From: Thermosynechococcus sichuanensis E542
GTDB lineage: Bacteria; Cyanobacteriota; Cyanobacteriia; Thermosynechococcales; Thermosynechococcaceae
DNA length: 64,000 nucleotides
NCBI RefSeq assembly: GCF_003555505.1
Contig: NZ_CP032152.1
Coordinates: 1,597,001-1,661,000 of the forward strand
Direction of reading: 5' to 3'
The position numbers were made by a program, and so were the translations under genes. Positions 1 to 8,891 of the stretch are shown here, one piece after another (position 1 is the first letter of the stretch; each line of letters starts with the position of its first letter). The notes below the pieces were generated by a model that saw only the letters and a list, made by a program, of their open reading frames with translations, searched no databases and was not told the DNA's origin.

Positions 1-116
1 CCAGTCTGCCTTGGGCAGGCCAACCGCTGATTGCTCAAGTGAGTAAAGTGGAGGATCCGCCCCCTGTTCCCGTCGAACCCGAAGTCACCCTCTCAGACTT
101 ATCAAACTTGTTTTAG
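1..116 (+). CDS. C-terminal end of an unidentified operon gene (partial)
   Basis: An open frame enters from the left edge (codons in phase from base 3) and ends at TAG 114-116. The visible residues are about 37 codons, with a Pro/Val/Glu-rich stretch before a short hydrophobic tail ending SNLF. The stop codon overlaps the ribosome-binding site (AGGAG) of the next gene, so the two are almost certainly cotranscribed. By position in an slr0144-slr0152-like operon this should be an Slr0145- or Slr0144-type protein. Too little sequence is visible to confirm that by similarity. Confidence 0.6.
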   Translation, partial: SLPWAGQPLIAQVSKVEDPPPVPVEPEVTLSDLSNLF

Positions 117-125
117 GAGACCCCT

Positions 126-611
126 ATGCACACCGAGTTAATGAATCTCTACTACAAAGCCGAAGAAAACTACCTCAGCAATGTGGATATCAAAGTCTTC
201 CGCCACCACATCGAGTCGCTCCAGCAGCGGTTGAGCACCTATGAATTTCTGCGGGATCATGAAATTGAAATCTTTCAGCCCGTGGCCGACACCCTGCAAA
301 AGAAATACCCCACTGAAAATCCCCAAACCCTTGAGCAAGTGTTGCGGCAAGCGATCGCCCTCCTGCGCTATGCCGCCATGGCAATGCTGCTGAATAATCC
401 CGAGTTTTTGCAGCATCGGCTCCTCGAGTGGCTCACGGAAGTGGTCAACGCCCACCAAACTCAAACCCTATGGAGCAGTTGCCACGAGCTTCTTAGTGCC
501 CGCCTCAAGGAAATGCTCACCGATGCCGAGCAAGACTTGATTTTGCCGCTATTGGATCACGCCCAAGCGACCCTTGTGGGCTTGCCAGCGGTGGTTTCTG
601 TCCACGCCTAG
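126..611 (+). CDS. Phycobilisome-fold (globin-like) protein, Slr0146-like
   Basis: 161-residue, mostly helical protein without membrane segments. Its length and the N-terminal pattern (MNLYYKAEENYLSNVDIK) are those of the small phycobilisome/allophycocyanin-fold proteins found in the slr0144-slr0152 operon of Synechocystis, a cluster linked by published work to photosystem II assembly or repair. No obvious bilin-binding Cys is seen in the usual position, so a structural or assembly role is more likely than light harvesting. The start is supported by AGGAG nine bases upstream, overlapping the stop of the previous gene. The V4R gene follows after 50 nt. The assignment to Slr0146 rests on gene order and general resemblance. 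Confidence 0.75.
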   Translation: MHTELMNLYYKAEENYLSNVDIKVFRHHIESLQQRLSTYEFLRDHEIEIFQPVADTLQKKYPTENPQTLEQVLRQAIALLRYAAMAMLLNNPEFLQHRLLEWLTEVVNAHQTQTLWSSCHELLSARLKEMLTDAEQDLILPLLDHAQATLVGLPAVVSVHA

Positions 612-661
612 GTTGGAAGTCTGCTGCAAGTTCTTGTCATGCCGACGAATGAGGATGTCCT

Positions 662-1333
662 ATGATCTCCGTTGCTGATTTGGTTAAAGACCCCATCATC
701 CCCGGTAACTACTACGCTGCCGATGCTTATGTACAGGGGGATTTTGAAACGGGTCTGATTGAAAACCGCAAAGGGGCGCGTCTGATTGCCCTGCCCGATA
801 TTTTGCTCCAAGCCATCTATGCCGGTCTCGATCAAGAAGTGGGGCAAGCTAGTGGGGTCGTGCTTTTTAACTGTGGTCGCTGGTGGGGTAAGAACTTTTA
901 TCGCCGCTTTGTCGAAGAGGTTAGCGAATACTATCGCCGTCCCTTGGCGGAAATGGAAATGGTGGAGTTTCTCCAGTGCCTCAAGGAATGCTGGAAGACC
1001 CACGGTTGGGGCACGATTGATCTCGATGTCAGCTTCTACCAACAGGGCTTTTTGGTGGTGAAAACGTGGGACTCCCCCTTTGCGGCGGCGGCTCCCAAAA
1101 ATACGGGGCAGCCCCAATGTGCCGCCGAAGCAGGGATTTTAGAATCCTTCTTTAGCCAATTAACCGGTCGCGATCTCCACTGTGTGCAAACCGCCTGTGA
1201 AACCCTAGGGGCAGCCAATAACCTCTTTGTCTTGGGCTTGCGAGAGCGGGTTGAACCGGCCAAGGCTTGGCTGCAAGAGGGACAGGATCATGACACGATT
1301 ATGGAGCGGCTATGTCGCGCTCAAGCCGCTTAA
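662..1333 (+). CDS. V4R-domain protein, Slr0147-like
   Basis: 223-residue soluble protein with a V4R (4-vinyl reductase-type) domain. The N-terminal half carries the typical amphipathic helix and the aromatic segment NCGRWWGKNFYRRF (about residues 76-89). The C-terminal third holds the small-molecule-binding core, with several Cys and His. V4R domains are known in bacteriochlorophyll and regulatory proteins and are thought to bind hydrophobic ligands or tetrapyrroles. The gene sits between a phycobilisome-fold gene and a ferredoxin gene, as slr0147 does in Synechocystis. A GAGGA ribosome site precedes ATG 662. The likely role is in photosystem II or pigment-protein assembly, inferred from operon membership. 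Confidence 0.8.
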   Translation: MISVADLVKDPIIPGNYYAADAYVQGDFETGLIENRKGARLIALPDILLQAIYAGLDQEVGQASGVVLFNCGRWWGKNFYRRFVEEVSEYYRRPLAEMEMVEFLQCLKECWKTHGWGTIDLDVSFYQQGFLVVKTWDSPFAAAAPKNTGQPQCAAEAGILESFFSQLTGRDLHCVQTACETLGAANNLFVLGLRERVEPAKAWLQEGQDHDTIMERLCRAQAA

Positions 1334-1383
1334 GTATGATCCTAAAGTAACTCTCGATGCGTCATTAAAAGGAGAAAAGAGCA

Positions 1384-1866
1384 GTGGCCAAAGTTGTCAA
1401 ACTTGAACCTATCTCGCGGGAAACCACGATTAATACCAATGACAATTTGCTGTCTGCTCTATTGGACTCCGAACTTCATGTGTTGAAGGAGTGTGGCGGG
1501 CGCGGGATGTGTGCCACCTGCCATGTCTATATCAAAGAGGGGATGGAGAGCCTCTCCCCCATCAATAAGCGGGAGCAACGCACCCTTGAGGTGATTACCA
1601 CAGCGAATGCCACCTCTCGCTTGGCCTGTCAGGCACGGGTACTGGGGCCGGGGGTGGTGGTGGAGCTACCCTCAGGGATGTATGTCAACGCGGTTGAAGA
1701 TATTGAGTCTTTGATTGGGCGGCGGGCGGAGCAGGATATTTTGCACCCCCTCGATGGCCGCGTCTTGGTGGAGGCAGGTAAGCTCATTACCCGCACGATG
1801 ATTACCCAGTTGAAAGATACCCAAGTGCAGGTGGGGCAATATCTCGCCAATACGTCGGATGCCTAA
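1384..1866 (+). CDS. 2Fe-2S ferredoxin, Slr0148-like
   Basis: 160-residue plant-type-fold 2Fe-2S ferredoxin. The cluster ligands are visible as Cys37, Cys43 and Cys46 (ECGGRGMCATC) and Cys82 (RLACQ). It is longer than photosynthetic PetF because of a C-terminal extension of about 55 residues. The start is GTG, with a strong AAGGAG site upstream. In Synechocystis the corresponding ferredoxin (Slr0148, often called Fed5) has been reported as a target of the kinase SpkG, and an SpkG-like kinase lies two genes downstream here. The electron partner is unknown. The true start of the next gene (1904) lies 37 nt after this stop. Confidence 0.85.
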   Translation: MAKVVKLEPISRETTINTNDNLLSALLDSELHVLKECGGRGMCATCHVYIKEGMESLSPINKREQRTLEVITTANATSRLACQARVLGPGVVVELPSGMYVNAVEDIESLIGRRAEQDILHPLDGRVLVEAGKLITRTMITQLKDTQVQVGQYLANTSDA

Positions 1867-1903
1867 CCAACCACTTCATTTTCATCCTCAGGGAGGCACC
1901 ATT

Positions 1904-2689
1904 ATGGAAGACCGTCGTTTGAATTCTCGTAGGGGACTTGAACCCCTAGAATGGGGCGCAACGGGCTTAACCGTTGTCTTGGCGGTGGCGGCGGCTGCGA
2001 CCCAACAGACCATTTTGACAGCGATCGCTCCTTTGCCCCTGTCGTTGGCGGTGGGCTTAAACTTAGTGAGCCGTAAAAAACTGGATGACCGGTTCCAAGC
2101 CTTCGTGCAGCAACAGGAGGCGAAAATTGCTGAACTGGTTGCGTCCCAAGGGCAGCAGCAGTCAGAGTTGGGCAACCTCACCCTTGCCCTTAGCCAGGTG
2201 GGCGATCGCCTTGAGGATGTGCAGAAACAGGTCATGCAACTCAACCAAGGGGCACGGGATCTACACGACTACACTCGCATTCTCGACACAGAGCAAAAAC
2301 AAATTGAAGAAGTGCTAGATTGCTTGCGGGAAATCGAGAAAAATACCCAAGTGATCCAAGTGGATCCCAGCCATGCCAAGGCGTACTACAATCGCGGTCT
2401 GACCCATCAGCGTCTAGGGGATGCCGAAGCGGCGATTCTCGACTACTCCGAAGCCATTCGCATTAATGAAAACTATGCCAAGGCCTACCACAATCGCGGC
2501 GTTGCCCGCTCCACCCTTGGCGATCGCAAGGGAGCAGTAGAGGATCTGCGCACAGCGGCGAAGCTGTTCTTTGACCAAGGGGACATTAGCAGTTATCAGC
2601 GGGCACGGGATCTGGCCAAGCGTATCCATGAAGTGGGGAGTATTGAACAGGACAGTAAAGAGGTGCCCTTAGAAATCCTCTTCGCCTAG
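1904..2689 (+). CDS. Membrane-anchored TPR protein, Slr0151-like
   Basis: 261 residues. A hydrophobic region near residues 18-55 should form two short membrane segments. A coiled-coil stretch with repeated Gln/Leu heptads follows (about 60-135), then two TPR units (AKAYYNRGLTHQRLGDAEAA and AKAYHNRGVARSTLGDRKGA). Slr0151 of Synechocystis has this arrangement and has been linked to photosystem II repair and thylakoid organisation. I chose ATG 1904 because GGGAGG lies eight bases before it. An upstream in-frame ATG at 1859 would overlap the ferredoxin and lacks a ribosome site. Compared with Synechocystis, no Slr0149 or Slr0150 counterpart lies between the ferredoxin and this gene. Confidence 0.8.
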   Translation: MEDRRLNSRRGLEPLEWGATGLTVVLAVAAAATQQTILTAIAPLPLSLAVGLNLVSRKKLDDRFQAFVQQQEAKIAELVASQGQQQSELGNLTLALSQVGDRLEDVQKQVMQLNQGARDLHDYTRILDTEQKQIEEVLDCLREIEKNTQVIQVDPSHAKAYYNRGLTHQRLGDAEAAILDYSEAIRINENYAKAYHNRGVARSTLGDRKGAVEDLRTAAKLFFDQGDISSYQRARDLAKRIHEVGSIEQDSKEVPLEILFA

Positions 2690-2791
2690 GGGACAATTCA
2701 TTTTGCTTTCATTTTGCTGCTGACCCTGCATTGACAGGGGCGCGATCGCGAATCATTCTGAGAACTGTTTTTCGTTGATGGTTGAGGCTCG

Positions 2792-4585
2792 TTGTTGGCC
2801 ACGGCTCGTGCTGCCCAAACCTCCCGTTACCGACTGGTGGATCTAGCCGGTCAAGGCCAGTATGGACAAGTTTATCTAGCAGTCAATCGCGAGTCAGGTG
2901 AACTGGTGGCGATTAAGGTGCTCAACGAGCGGCAATTGCTGACCCGGGGCTTTTTGCGGGAGTTAAATTTTCTCCTGACGCTTCAGCATCCCCATGTGGT
3001 GGGTTGTCAGGCGATTGACTATATTCGCGTGCACCATAGCCCCCAAGTAAGCCGCAGTTTGGTGATGGACTATTGTGCTGGGGGGACATTGCGATCGCTC
3101 CTAGAGCAAGAACAGGCCTTACCCCTGACCACCGCTTTGCGCCTCACCTTGGATGTGCTGGCAGCTTTGACCTATGCCCACCATCGCGGCATTCTCCACT
3201 GCGATCTCAAACCGGAAAATATCCTGCTGGAGGTGACGGCGACCGGCTGGCAGGCCAAAGTGTCGGATTTTGGTGTTGCACGCCTCATTGAGGATGTCAA
3301 GGGCAGCGGCCAAACGGGATCCCCTGCCTATATGGCGCCGGAGCGTTTCTATGGTCAGACAATGCCCGCTTCGGATCTCTATGCAGTGGGGATTCTCATG
3401 TACGAAATGATTGTGGGCGATCGCCCCTTCCACGGCACACCTGCTGAACTGATGGTTGCCCACCTCAGCCGACCCTATACCCTTCCAGAGGGACTACCCT
3501 TTCTGGTGCGGCGTATTATTGCTAAGGCGTTGGATAAATTACCGCAGCGCCGCTATAAAAGTGCAGCGGAAATGACGATGGCGGTGCAATTAGCCCTAGA
3601 GGTTATCGAAGCAGAGCGTCATGAGCAGCCGCTATTGTTCTCTAGGTCACCGGCGGCGGTTTGGCTGGGGGAACCCCAAGGCTATGCTTTGCCGCTACCA
3701 CCCCAACAGGTTGCTAGTACCGCCACAAGGTTCTATGGAGTGGTGGGCGATCACCTCTGGGCTTGGCAAGCTAGGGAGACTGTGCCCGCAGAGATCGGTC
3801 AGTGGCCGCTACCACCGTTGCCCACTCAACTCTATAGCGGTGAAGTCAGTGCTTGGTTGCGAATCAACGGGCTGCCCCCGCAGCTTTTCTGCATCCATGA
3901 CCAGCTTATCCCCCTAGACTGTCATCTTCGCTCTACTCTGAACCGCTTAGCCATTGACGCCACTGGTTATTGGTGTGCAGAAACCCAGATTGATAGTGCA
4001 GCAGCAGAATTACAGCTTCATGTTCAACTGATCAATGGTCAAGGGCAGCGGACTCTCCGTTGTCAATGGCATGGACGAACTTTTGTGGATACCCTGCTCC
4101 TCAATCGTCGCTATGGCGTGGTGATTAGTCGATCGCAACATCCTGAGACGGTGCATGCCACCACCCACTTTCAACTCTTTGACCGCCGAGGACACTGGCG
4201 GCTATACACTCAACTGCCTGCCCACCTGACATTGTTTACCCCTGCCCACCACCAGCCATGGCAACTAGCGGCGTTTGAAGATCATCCGCAGCAACCTCTA
4301 TTGATGCTCCTCCATTTGCGACCTTGGCGGATTCAACGCTTGGGGCTGCGGTTTCGTCCCCAATTTCTCTGTGCTACGCCTTGGGGTTATGTGGTTGCGG
4401 GTCGCCATAGTTTGAATTTAGTCACCCACAGTGGCGAAATTGTCGGTACAGCAGAAAGTGAACAGGAGATTGATGGCCTCGGCTTTACGGGCGATCGCCA
4501 TCTGTGGTTGATTCGCCACCACCAAGGGGAGTCTGTATTGCAGACTTGGGATATTACCACGTGGGAGATTGACCTTATCCTCTAG
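2792..4585 (+). CDS. Ser/Thr protein kinase, SpkG-like, with C-terminal extension
   Basis: 597 residues. An N-terminal eukaryotic-type kinase domain (about 12-275) has the glycine loop GQGQYGQVY, Lys42 in VAIKVL, the catalytic loop HCDLKPEN with Asp138, DFG at 159-161 and the SPAYMAPE activation segment. All residues needed for activity are present. The remaining roughly 320 residues are beta-rich, without membrane segments, and resemble the propeller-like C-terminus of SpkG. The reading frame is closed by TGA at 2783, so translation must begin at TTG 2792 or TTG 2795; no in-frame ATG or GTG is usable. The spkG counterpart closes the slr0144-slr0152 cluster in Synechocystis. A probable substrate is the operon ferredoxin, from literature on SpkG. 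Confidence 0.85.
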   Translation: MLATARAAQTSRYRLVDLAGQGQYGQVYLAVNRESGELVAIKVLNERQLLTRGFLRELNFLLTLQHPHVVGCQAIDYIRVHHSPQVSRSLVMDYCAGGTLRSLLEQEQALPLTTALRLTLDVLAALTYAHHRGILHCDLKPENILLEVTATGWQAKVSDFGVARLIEDVKGSGQTGSPAYMAPERFYGQTMPASDLYAVGILMYEMIVGDRPFHGTPAELMVAHLSRPYTLPEGLPFLVRRIIAKALDKLPQRRYKSAAEMTMAVQLALEVIEAERHEQPLLFSRSPAAVWLGEPQGYALPLPPQQVASTATRFYGVVGDHLWAWQARETVPAEIGQWPLPPLPTQLYSGEVSAWLRINGLPPQLFCIHDQLIPLDCHLRSTLNRLAIDATGYWCAETQIDSAAAELQLHVQLINGQGQRTLRCQWHGRTFVDTLLLNRRYGVVISRSQHPETVHATTHFQLFDRRGHWRLYTQLPAHLTLFTPAHHQPWQLAAFEDHPQQPLLMLLHLRPWRIQRLGLRFRPQFLCATPWGYVVAGRHSLNLVTHSGEIVGTAESEQEIDGLGFTGDRHLWLIRHHQGESVLQTWDITTWEIDLIL

Positions 4586-4628
4586 ACCAGCAGCCTATGA
4601 TAGAAAGAATAGCCGTGGGATTTGACCC

Positions 4629-5567
4629 ATGAAACAGCCCCAGATTCTCAAAATTACCCGCAAAGCGGCCAGTCTCAAACAAAAGCAAAAGCAGCAGTCA
4701 TCTCCTGTAGCGCTTGATGTCACGGCGACAACGGCAGCTTCTGAACCCGTCGTTGAGGTGGGCGATCGCGACAGTGCTCAAGGGCGTCAACATTGGTGGA
4801 GCGAACGCTGGATTGGCGTCCTAGAGTCCTTTGGCTGGCGCCGCCGCCTAGAGCGGGCACGCAATTATGTCCGCGAAGGACGAGTTCTCACCTTGGAATT
4901 TAAGGGCAACCAAGTCCACGCCCAAGTGCAAGGCACGGCTCCCGAACCCTATCAGGTCAAACTGCATTTGGATGCCTTTAGCGAAGAGCAGTGGCAATAT
5001 GCCATTGACGGCATGGCCCAAAAAGCCTTCTACGCCGCGAAGCTCCTAGCGGGTGAACTGCCCCCCAGTATTGAGGAAGTCTTTACCCAAGCTGGACTGA
5101 GTTTATTTCCCTTTACCAAGTTCGACATCCATAGCCGCTGCAATTGCCCTGACCCCGTGAATCCCTGCAAACATATTGGCGCGGTTTATTACTTGCTGGG
5201 GCAATACTTCAACGAAGACCCCTTTTTACTCTTTCAATTGCGGGGCAAAACCAAAGGTGAGATTCTCCAACGCCTGCGCCACTATCGGGCAACGGCGACC
5301 ACGCCCTCTATGGTGCCCACCCCCCCACCCCTCTATGAGCCGCCGAAAACCGATGCTCCCTTTTGCCAATATCGCCAGCCCCTACCCCCAGAGTTAGTGG
5401 TGCTGGTTCCCAGTGGTCAACCCCATGGGGTGCTGTCAGTGTTACCCCCCTTTCCCCATGACGTTCCCAGTGAAGTAGCGCAGTTAATGGCCACCCTAGA
5501 GGAGATGTACAGCAGTGCCAGTCTTGCGGCCTGTCAGTTGGCCATGAGTGAACCGCCAGAGTCGTGA
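4629..5567 (+). CDS. SWIM zinc-finger protein
   Basis: 312 residues. A basic N-terminal tail is followed by a conserved domain containing a SWIM zinc motif, Cys171-x-Cys173-x6-Cys180-x-His182 (CNCPDPVNPCKH). SWIM fingers bind zinc and mediate DNA or protein contacts. In cyanobacteria and other bacteria this type of protein usually works beside a SWI2/SNF2-family helicase, but no such helicase is in this window. The C-terminal third is proline-rich and probably unstructured. The last 34 nt overlap the end of the convergent cobT-like gene. Start ATG 4629 follows the kinase gene by 43 nt, with no strong ribosome site visible. Confidence 0.8.
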   Translation: MKQPQILKITRKAASLKQKQKQQSSPVALDVTATTAASEPVVEVGDRDSAQGRQHWWSERWIGVLESFGWRRRLERARNYVREGRVLTLEFKGNQVHAQVQGTAPEPYQVKLHLDAFSEEQWQYAIDGMAQKAFYAAKLLAGELPPSIEEVFTQAGLSLFPFTKFDIHSRCNCPDPVNPCKHIGAVYYLLGQYFNEDPFLLFQLRGKTKGEILQRLRHYRATATTPSMVPTPPPLYEPPKTDAPFCQYRQPLPPELVVLVPSGQPHGVLSVLPPFPHDVPSEVAQLMATLEEMYSSASLAACQLAMSEPPES

Positions 5568-6634
5568 TAGCGATCGCCGAAGCGGTCAATAACATGCACC
5601 ATCTCTAAATTGCTCCAGCCCGTCAGCAGATGGGCAGCAATGGCACAGCCCCCTGCACCCACGCCTTCCTTGACAAACCCCTGCTCATAGGCACGCAGGG
5701 CAGGATGACGGGATTGATTGAAGTCAAGTTGGGTGTAAATGAGCGGACACTGGACACGCTCTGCCAAGCGGTGAATCTGAGCCGTTTGATCTTCAATCAG
5801 CCAGCGGGTGGTGCCCACCACGATGTGTTCGGGACACCAAGGAAGCTGACGCCAGTGGGCGATCGCCCGTGCCAAGGCATAAACCGCCATCATTTGTGAC
5901 CCCCCCGCCAGCAACACGCCACAGGTTTGACTCGCCCGCAGAGCCATAGCCGCAACCACCACCTGCATCGGATCGCCAATGGCCGCTACACACGTGAATG
6001 GATCCGCATCGGCAGGGAGATGGACAAGCCCCTGTTGCACCAGTTGCCACTTTTGGGCATGGTTACTGTGGCGATGGCTACTGCCGACACAATCGCGAGC
6101 GACAATCCCCAAACTTTCACAGAGGGCAAGGGCAGTGGTTGTGCCGCCCACGACACATTCGGCGATGATCAGCCACGGATATTGGCGGCTGAGCTTGGCT
6201 CCCCAAGACCATCCCTGTTCCCAAAGGTGCGCTACGGTTTGGGCTGTCATGGCTTGACCGGTGGTTAGGCAGCGCGCCGGTGCGCCCCCCAAGTCAATCA
6301 TCTCTGGCAAACGCGGCAGGGGTAAGCCGGCATCAAAGACATAGAGGGGCAATGCCAAAGCTTCAATGAGGGCACGACTAATCAGAGCAGGGGAAGCACC
6401 CGCTGTCAGGGGTGGCAGCGCGTAGTGGTAGTGGGGTTGAATGCCCCGCAGCAGGAACTCGCCATCGGCTAAGGCTGTGATCCGGCGATCGCTGGGAGTT
6501 TGACCTGCTGCCGAGATGCCGGCAATCAAGGCCGTTTCTGTAAAGCCAAGAACGCAAGCAATCGCAGGACGTTGGCAGTGATAGCGATCGCCCCACAATC
6601 GGGCGATGGATTCTCCTGTTGCAACGCCAATCAT
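5534..6634 (-). CDS. Nicotinate-nucleotide phosphoribosyltransferase-like protein (CobT/TIGR00303 type)
   Basis: 366 residues from ATG 6634. The family transfers a phosphoribosyl group from nicotinate mononucleotide to the lower-ligand base during corrinoid assembly. Cyanobacteria mostly make pseudocobalamin, so the base used here is not certain. Visible features are a glycine-rich N-terminal region and a C-terminal segment with GFVKEGVGAGG, matching the catalytic-glutamate region of the CobT family. An upstream GTG at 6661 would overlap pgeF by 25 nt; ATG 6634 begins two bases after the pgeF stop, so it is preferred. It is the last gene of a leftward pcyA - DUF1345 - pgeF - cobT-like run. 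Confidence 0.75.
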   Translation of the reverse strand: MIGVATGESIARLWGDRYHCQRPAIACVLGFTETALIAGISAAGQTPSDRRITALADGEFLLRGIQPHYHYALPPLTAGASPALISRALIEALALPLYVFDAGLPLPRLPEMIDLGGAPARCLTTGQAMTAQTVAHLWEQGWSWGAKLSRQYPWLIIAECVVGGTTTALALCESLGIVARDCVGSSHRHSNHAQKWQLVQQGLVHLPADADPFTCVAAIGDPMQVVVAAMALRASQTCGVLLAGGSQMMAVYALARAIAHWRQLPWCPEHIVVGTTRWLIEDQTAQIHRLAERVQCPLIYTQLDFNQSRHPALRAYEQGFVKEGVGAGGCAIAAHLLTGWSNLEMVHVIDRFGDRYHDSGGSLMAN

Positions 6635-6636
6635 AA

Positions 6637-7407
6637 CTAATGACTGACAATTCCCGACCACTGCACCTGCTTCAGGTGTTCACGGCGATAGGAGAAAAAG
6701 AACTCAGCATCACGAAACGTACAGTGGGGACACAGGGCAATTTGCTCCTCCTTTAACCCCAATTGCAGCAATTGCAAACGATTCACCCGTGCCACATCCA
6801 CCCGCAGTCGTTCAGGATCAGGATCAAGAAAGATGGCCTCTGGGTCTAGGGCAGCGAAACGCTGATAGAGATCATCGCGCTCAGTGGTTTCCGTTATCCC
6901 TTCAAGAATGGTCTGCCCCAAGGCACGGGCAACATTCAGCCCCACTTGATAGACTTCACCGCGAATGGCAGGCCCCATGGCAACCCGTAAATTGGCAAGA
7001 ACACTGCCGAAGGCTTGCATCTGCTGGAGCGTGGCCTTAGAGATTTGGATCGCTGTCCCCCGCCACCCCGCATGAATGGCTGCCACCCGTCCGCTCACCA
7101 CATCGGCAATCAGCAAGGGGACACAGTCAGCACTACACACCCAGAGGGCTTGATCAGACCCTGTGGCCACAAGGGCATCCGCTGCCAATCGTTCATCACT
7201 GGCCAAAACTTCTGCTGCCAAAGCAACGCGATCGCCATGCACCTGTTGTGTCCGCAGCGGTGTTGCTGTGGTTCCTAAGGCTGCGGTGAGGGTGCTGAGG
7301 TCTTGTCCTTGCCAATCGCGAGTAAAGAAGCCATGGGAAAACCCCTGCAAGAGATCGCAGGTGAGAAAGCGCCCAAGGTCAGTGGTTTGCCAGTGCCACA
7401 TCACCAC
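6637..7407 (-). CDS. pgeF: Peptidoglycan editing factor PgeF (YfiH/laccase-domain family)
   Basis: 256 residues. Family motifs are in order: QQVHGD (about 54-59), SADCVPLL, HAGWRG and GPAIRGEVYQVG. The metal-site His, Cys and His of the family are kept in the QVHG, ADC and HAGWRG motifs. The canonical GPC-C-Y segment is replaced by GPAIRGEVY, so the second Cys is absent. The family was first called polyphenol oxidase or laccase-like. YfiH has been shown to remove wrongly inserted serine from peptidoglycan precursors. The start overlaps the end of the DUF1345 gene by 7 nt, indicating translational coupling. Confidence 0.85.
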   Translation of the reverse strand: MVMWHWQTTDLGRFLTCDLLQGFSHGFFTRDWQGQDLSTLTAALGTTATPLRTQQVHGDRVALAAEVLASDERLAADALVATGSDQALWVCSADCVPLLIADVVSGRVAAIHAGWRGTAIQISKATLQQMQAFGSVLANLRVAMGPAIRGEVYQVGLNVARALGQTILEGITETTERDDLYQRFAALDPEAIFLDPDPERLRVDVARVNRLQLLQLGLKEEQIALCPHCTFRDAEFFFSYRREHLKQVQWSGIVSH

Positions 7408-8078
7408 AGATCTGCAATTACGTTGATTACCAAGCCGACAATGACACTGTAGAAGAAGAAGGAAACAATTTGGTGAAACAACACCAAGCGGCGAATGCGG
7501 CGCTCTTCAATGGCCACATCAGAAGTCTGTGAGGTCAAACTAATCGTGAAGGAAAAGTACATAAAGTCTAAGTAGTCCGGTTCCCCTTCCCCCGGAAAGT
7601 CAAGGCCGCCAGCATAACCAAAGTCATTGACCCTGGGGAAGTTGTCATCGTAGTAGTAGCGAGCATATTGCAGCGCAAAACTAGTGTGGGTCAAAAACCA
7701 AGCGGCTAGAACTGCCCAAGTGGCCAAGCCCACATCCAAGGAGAGTTGAGGATTGTTGGGGGTTTTGCCATAGGCCAAGATCAAGGCAGTGGCAATCATA
7801 CTGGCAATGGCTGTCAAGACAACAATCACCAGAATTGCTAGTGCGTTTGGTTCCCCCACTCGCGATCGCCGCTCGGTAGCGAGGCTATTGGCACTAACCA
7901 TCATCTGCAACAGCAAGACTAGATAGGTGCTGACCCCTACATCCCACCCTAACATCCATCGCTGTCCCACACTCAGCCAGTGACTTGTGACCCCAAGGGC
8001 GATCGCCCCTGCAAGGACGGCCAAGAGAATGCGCATTCCCAACGACATTTGACTGATCCACGGGCTGATGCGGTTCAT
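7401..8078 (-). CDS. DUF1345 integral membrane protein
   Basis: 225 residues with about five hydrophobic membrane segments (around 14-33, 42-60, 78-100, 118-138 and 200-222) and a charged central loop containing NFPRVNDFGYAGG. The loop-to-helix segment DFMYFSFTISLTSQTSDVAI is characteristic of DUF1345 proteins and recalls the pore-helix region of small ion channels, though no transport activity is established. It lies between pcyA and pgeF and overlaps pgeF by 7 nt. Physiological role unknown. Confidence 0.8.
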   Translation of the reverse strand: MNRISPWISQMSLGMRILLAVLAGAIALGVTSHWLSVGQRWMLGWDVGVSTYLVLLLQMMVSANSLATERRSRVGEPNALAILVIVVLTAIASMIATALILAYGKTPNNPQLSLDVGLATWAVLAAWFLTHTSFALQYARYYYDDNFPRVNDFGYAGGLDFPGEGEPDYLDFMYFSFTISLTSQTSDVAIEERRIRRLVLFHQIVSFFFYSVIVGLVINVIADLW

Positions 8079-8090
8079 CGGGGAGAGAGT

Positions 8091-8804
8091 CTAGGCAGCA
8101 GGGGGCAAGTCAAAGAGAACGGTGGTCATATAGCGTTCTGCCCAAGCGCTGCCAAAGGCTTTTTCAAGAACCCGGCGGGTTTTATCGTTCTGCTGTTGCT
8201 GGTGGCAATACTGCCGTTGCCCGGCAATGACGGCTTCCGGCTGATCCGTGGGCACAGCCTGCTGGCTAAGTTGACAGTGGAGTGTGAGGTACTCACCAAT
8301 GCGATCGAGAAATTGCTGTTCCTCCGTGTCTCCCTGTGGCCGAATAAAAATGCAAAAGGGCGAGAAGATATGTCCCCAAGGGGGCAGCTCACGGGGTTGG
8401 CTAAAGGTGAGCTGTGGCAACGCACTTAAGGCTGATGTATAGGCAGCGGGCAACTCACCCGTCACCGGCGAGAGATCCACAATCGCGGCACTAATTTGCC
8501 CCCGCCCACCCACGAGGTCACAGCCAAACATGGGTAGATCGTAGCGCGGCTCTGGAAACATGACGCAGTGCAAAATATCCAAACTTTCCCCCACCCGTGC
8601 CAGTTCAAGGTGGAGTTTGCGAAAGGGCGGCGCTTGGTAACAGTGGTTTTCTATCGTTAGCCGCTCCCCCTCCAGTTTGCCCTCTACATAACCCAGATCC
8701 TCAGGCAGGGTGTAGGGCGCTAAGGCCAGAAAAGTTCGCCAAATCTGCTCAATGCGATCGGCGAGCCGCTGAATCAGGGGATGCTGGTGTTGACGGAGAG
8801 ACAT
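8091..8804 (-). CDS. pcyA: Phycocyanobilin:ferredoxin oxidoreductase
   Basis: 237 residues, close to the usual size of about 245. PcyA reduces biliverdin by four electrons from ferredoxin to phycocyanobilin, the chromophore of phycobilisomes and phytochromes. The key pair is visible: His in LHCVMFP and Asp in FGCDLVG, 17 residues apart exactly as His88/Asp105 in Synechocystis PcyA. The frame is open to 8957, but ATG 8804 (MSLRQHQHP) matches the family N-terminus and leaves an 87-nt divergent promoter region with shc. The supply of bilin fits the phycobilisome genes elsewhere in the window. Confidence 0.93.
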   Translation of the reverse strand: MSLRQHQHPLIQRLADRIEQIWRTFLALAPYTLPEDLGYVEGKLEGERLTIENHCYQAPPFRKLHLELARVGESLDILHCVMFPEPRYDLPMFGCDLVGGRGQISAAIVDLSPVTGELPAAYTSALSALPQLTFSQPRELPPWGHIFSPFCIFIRPQGDTEEQQFLDRIGEYLTLHCQLSQQAVPTDQPEAVIAGQRQYCHQQQQNDKTRRVLEKAFGSAWAERYMTTVLFDLPPAA

Positions 8805-8891
8805 AGCCTTGATCCTAACCCAAGTCTGTGCCGCTTGCGAGGGAGCGATCGCCCCCGCTAAACTAACCAAGAGTCTAACAGCCGAGGAATC

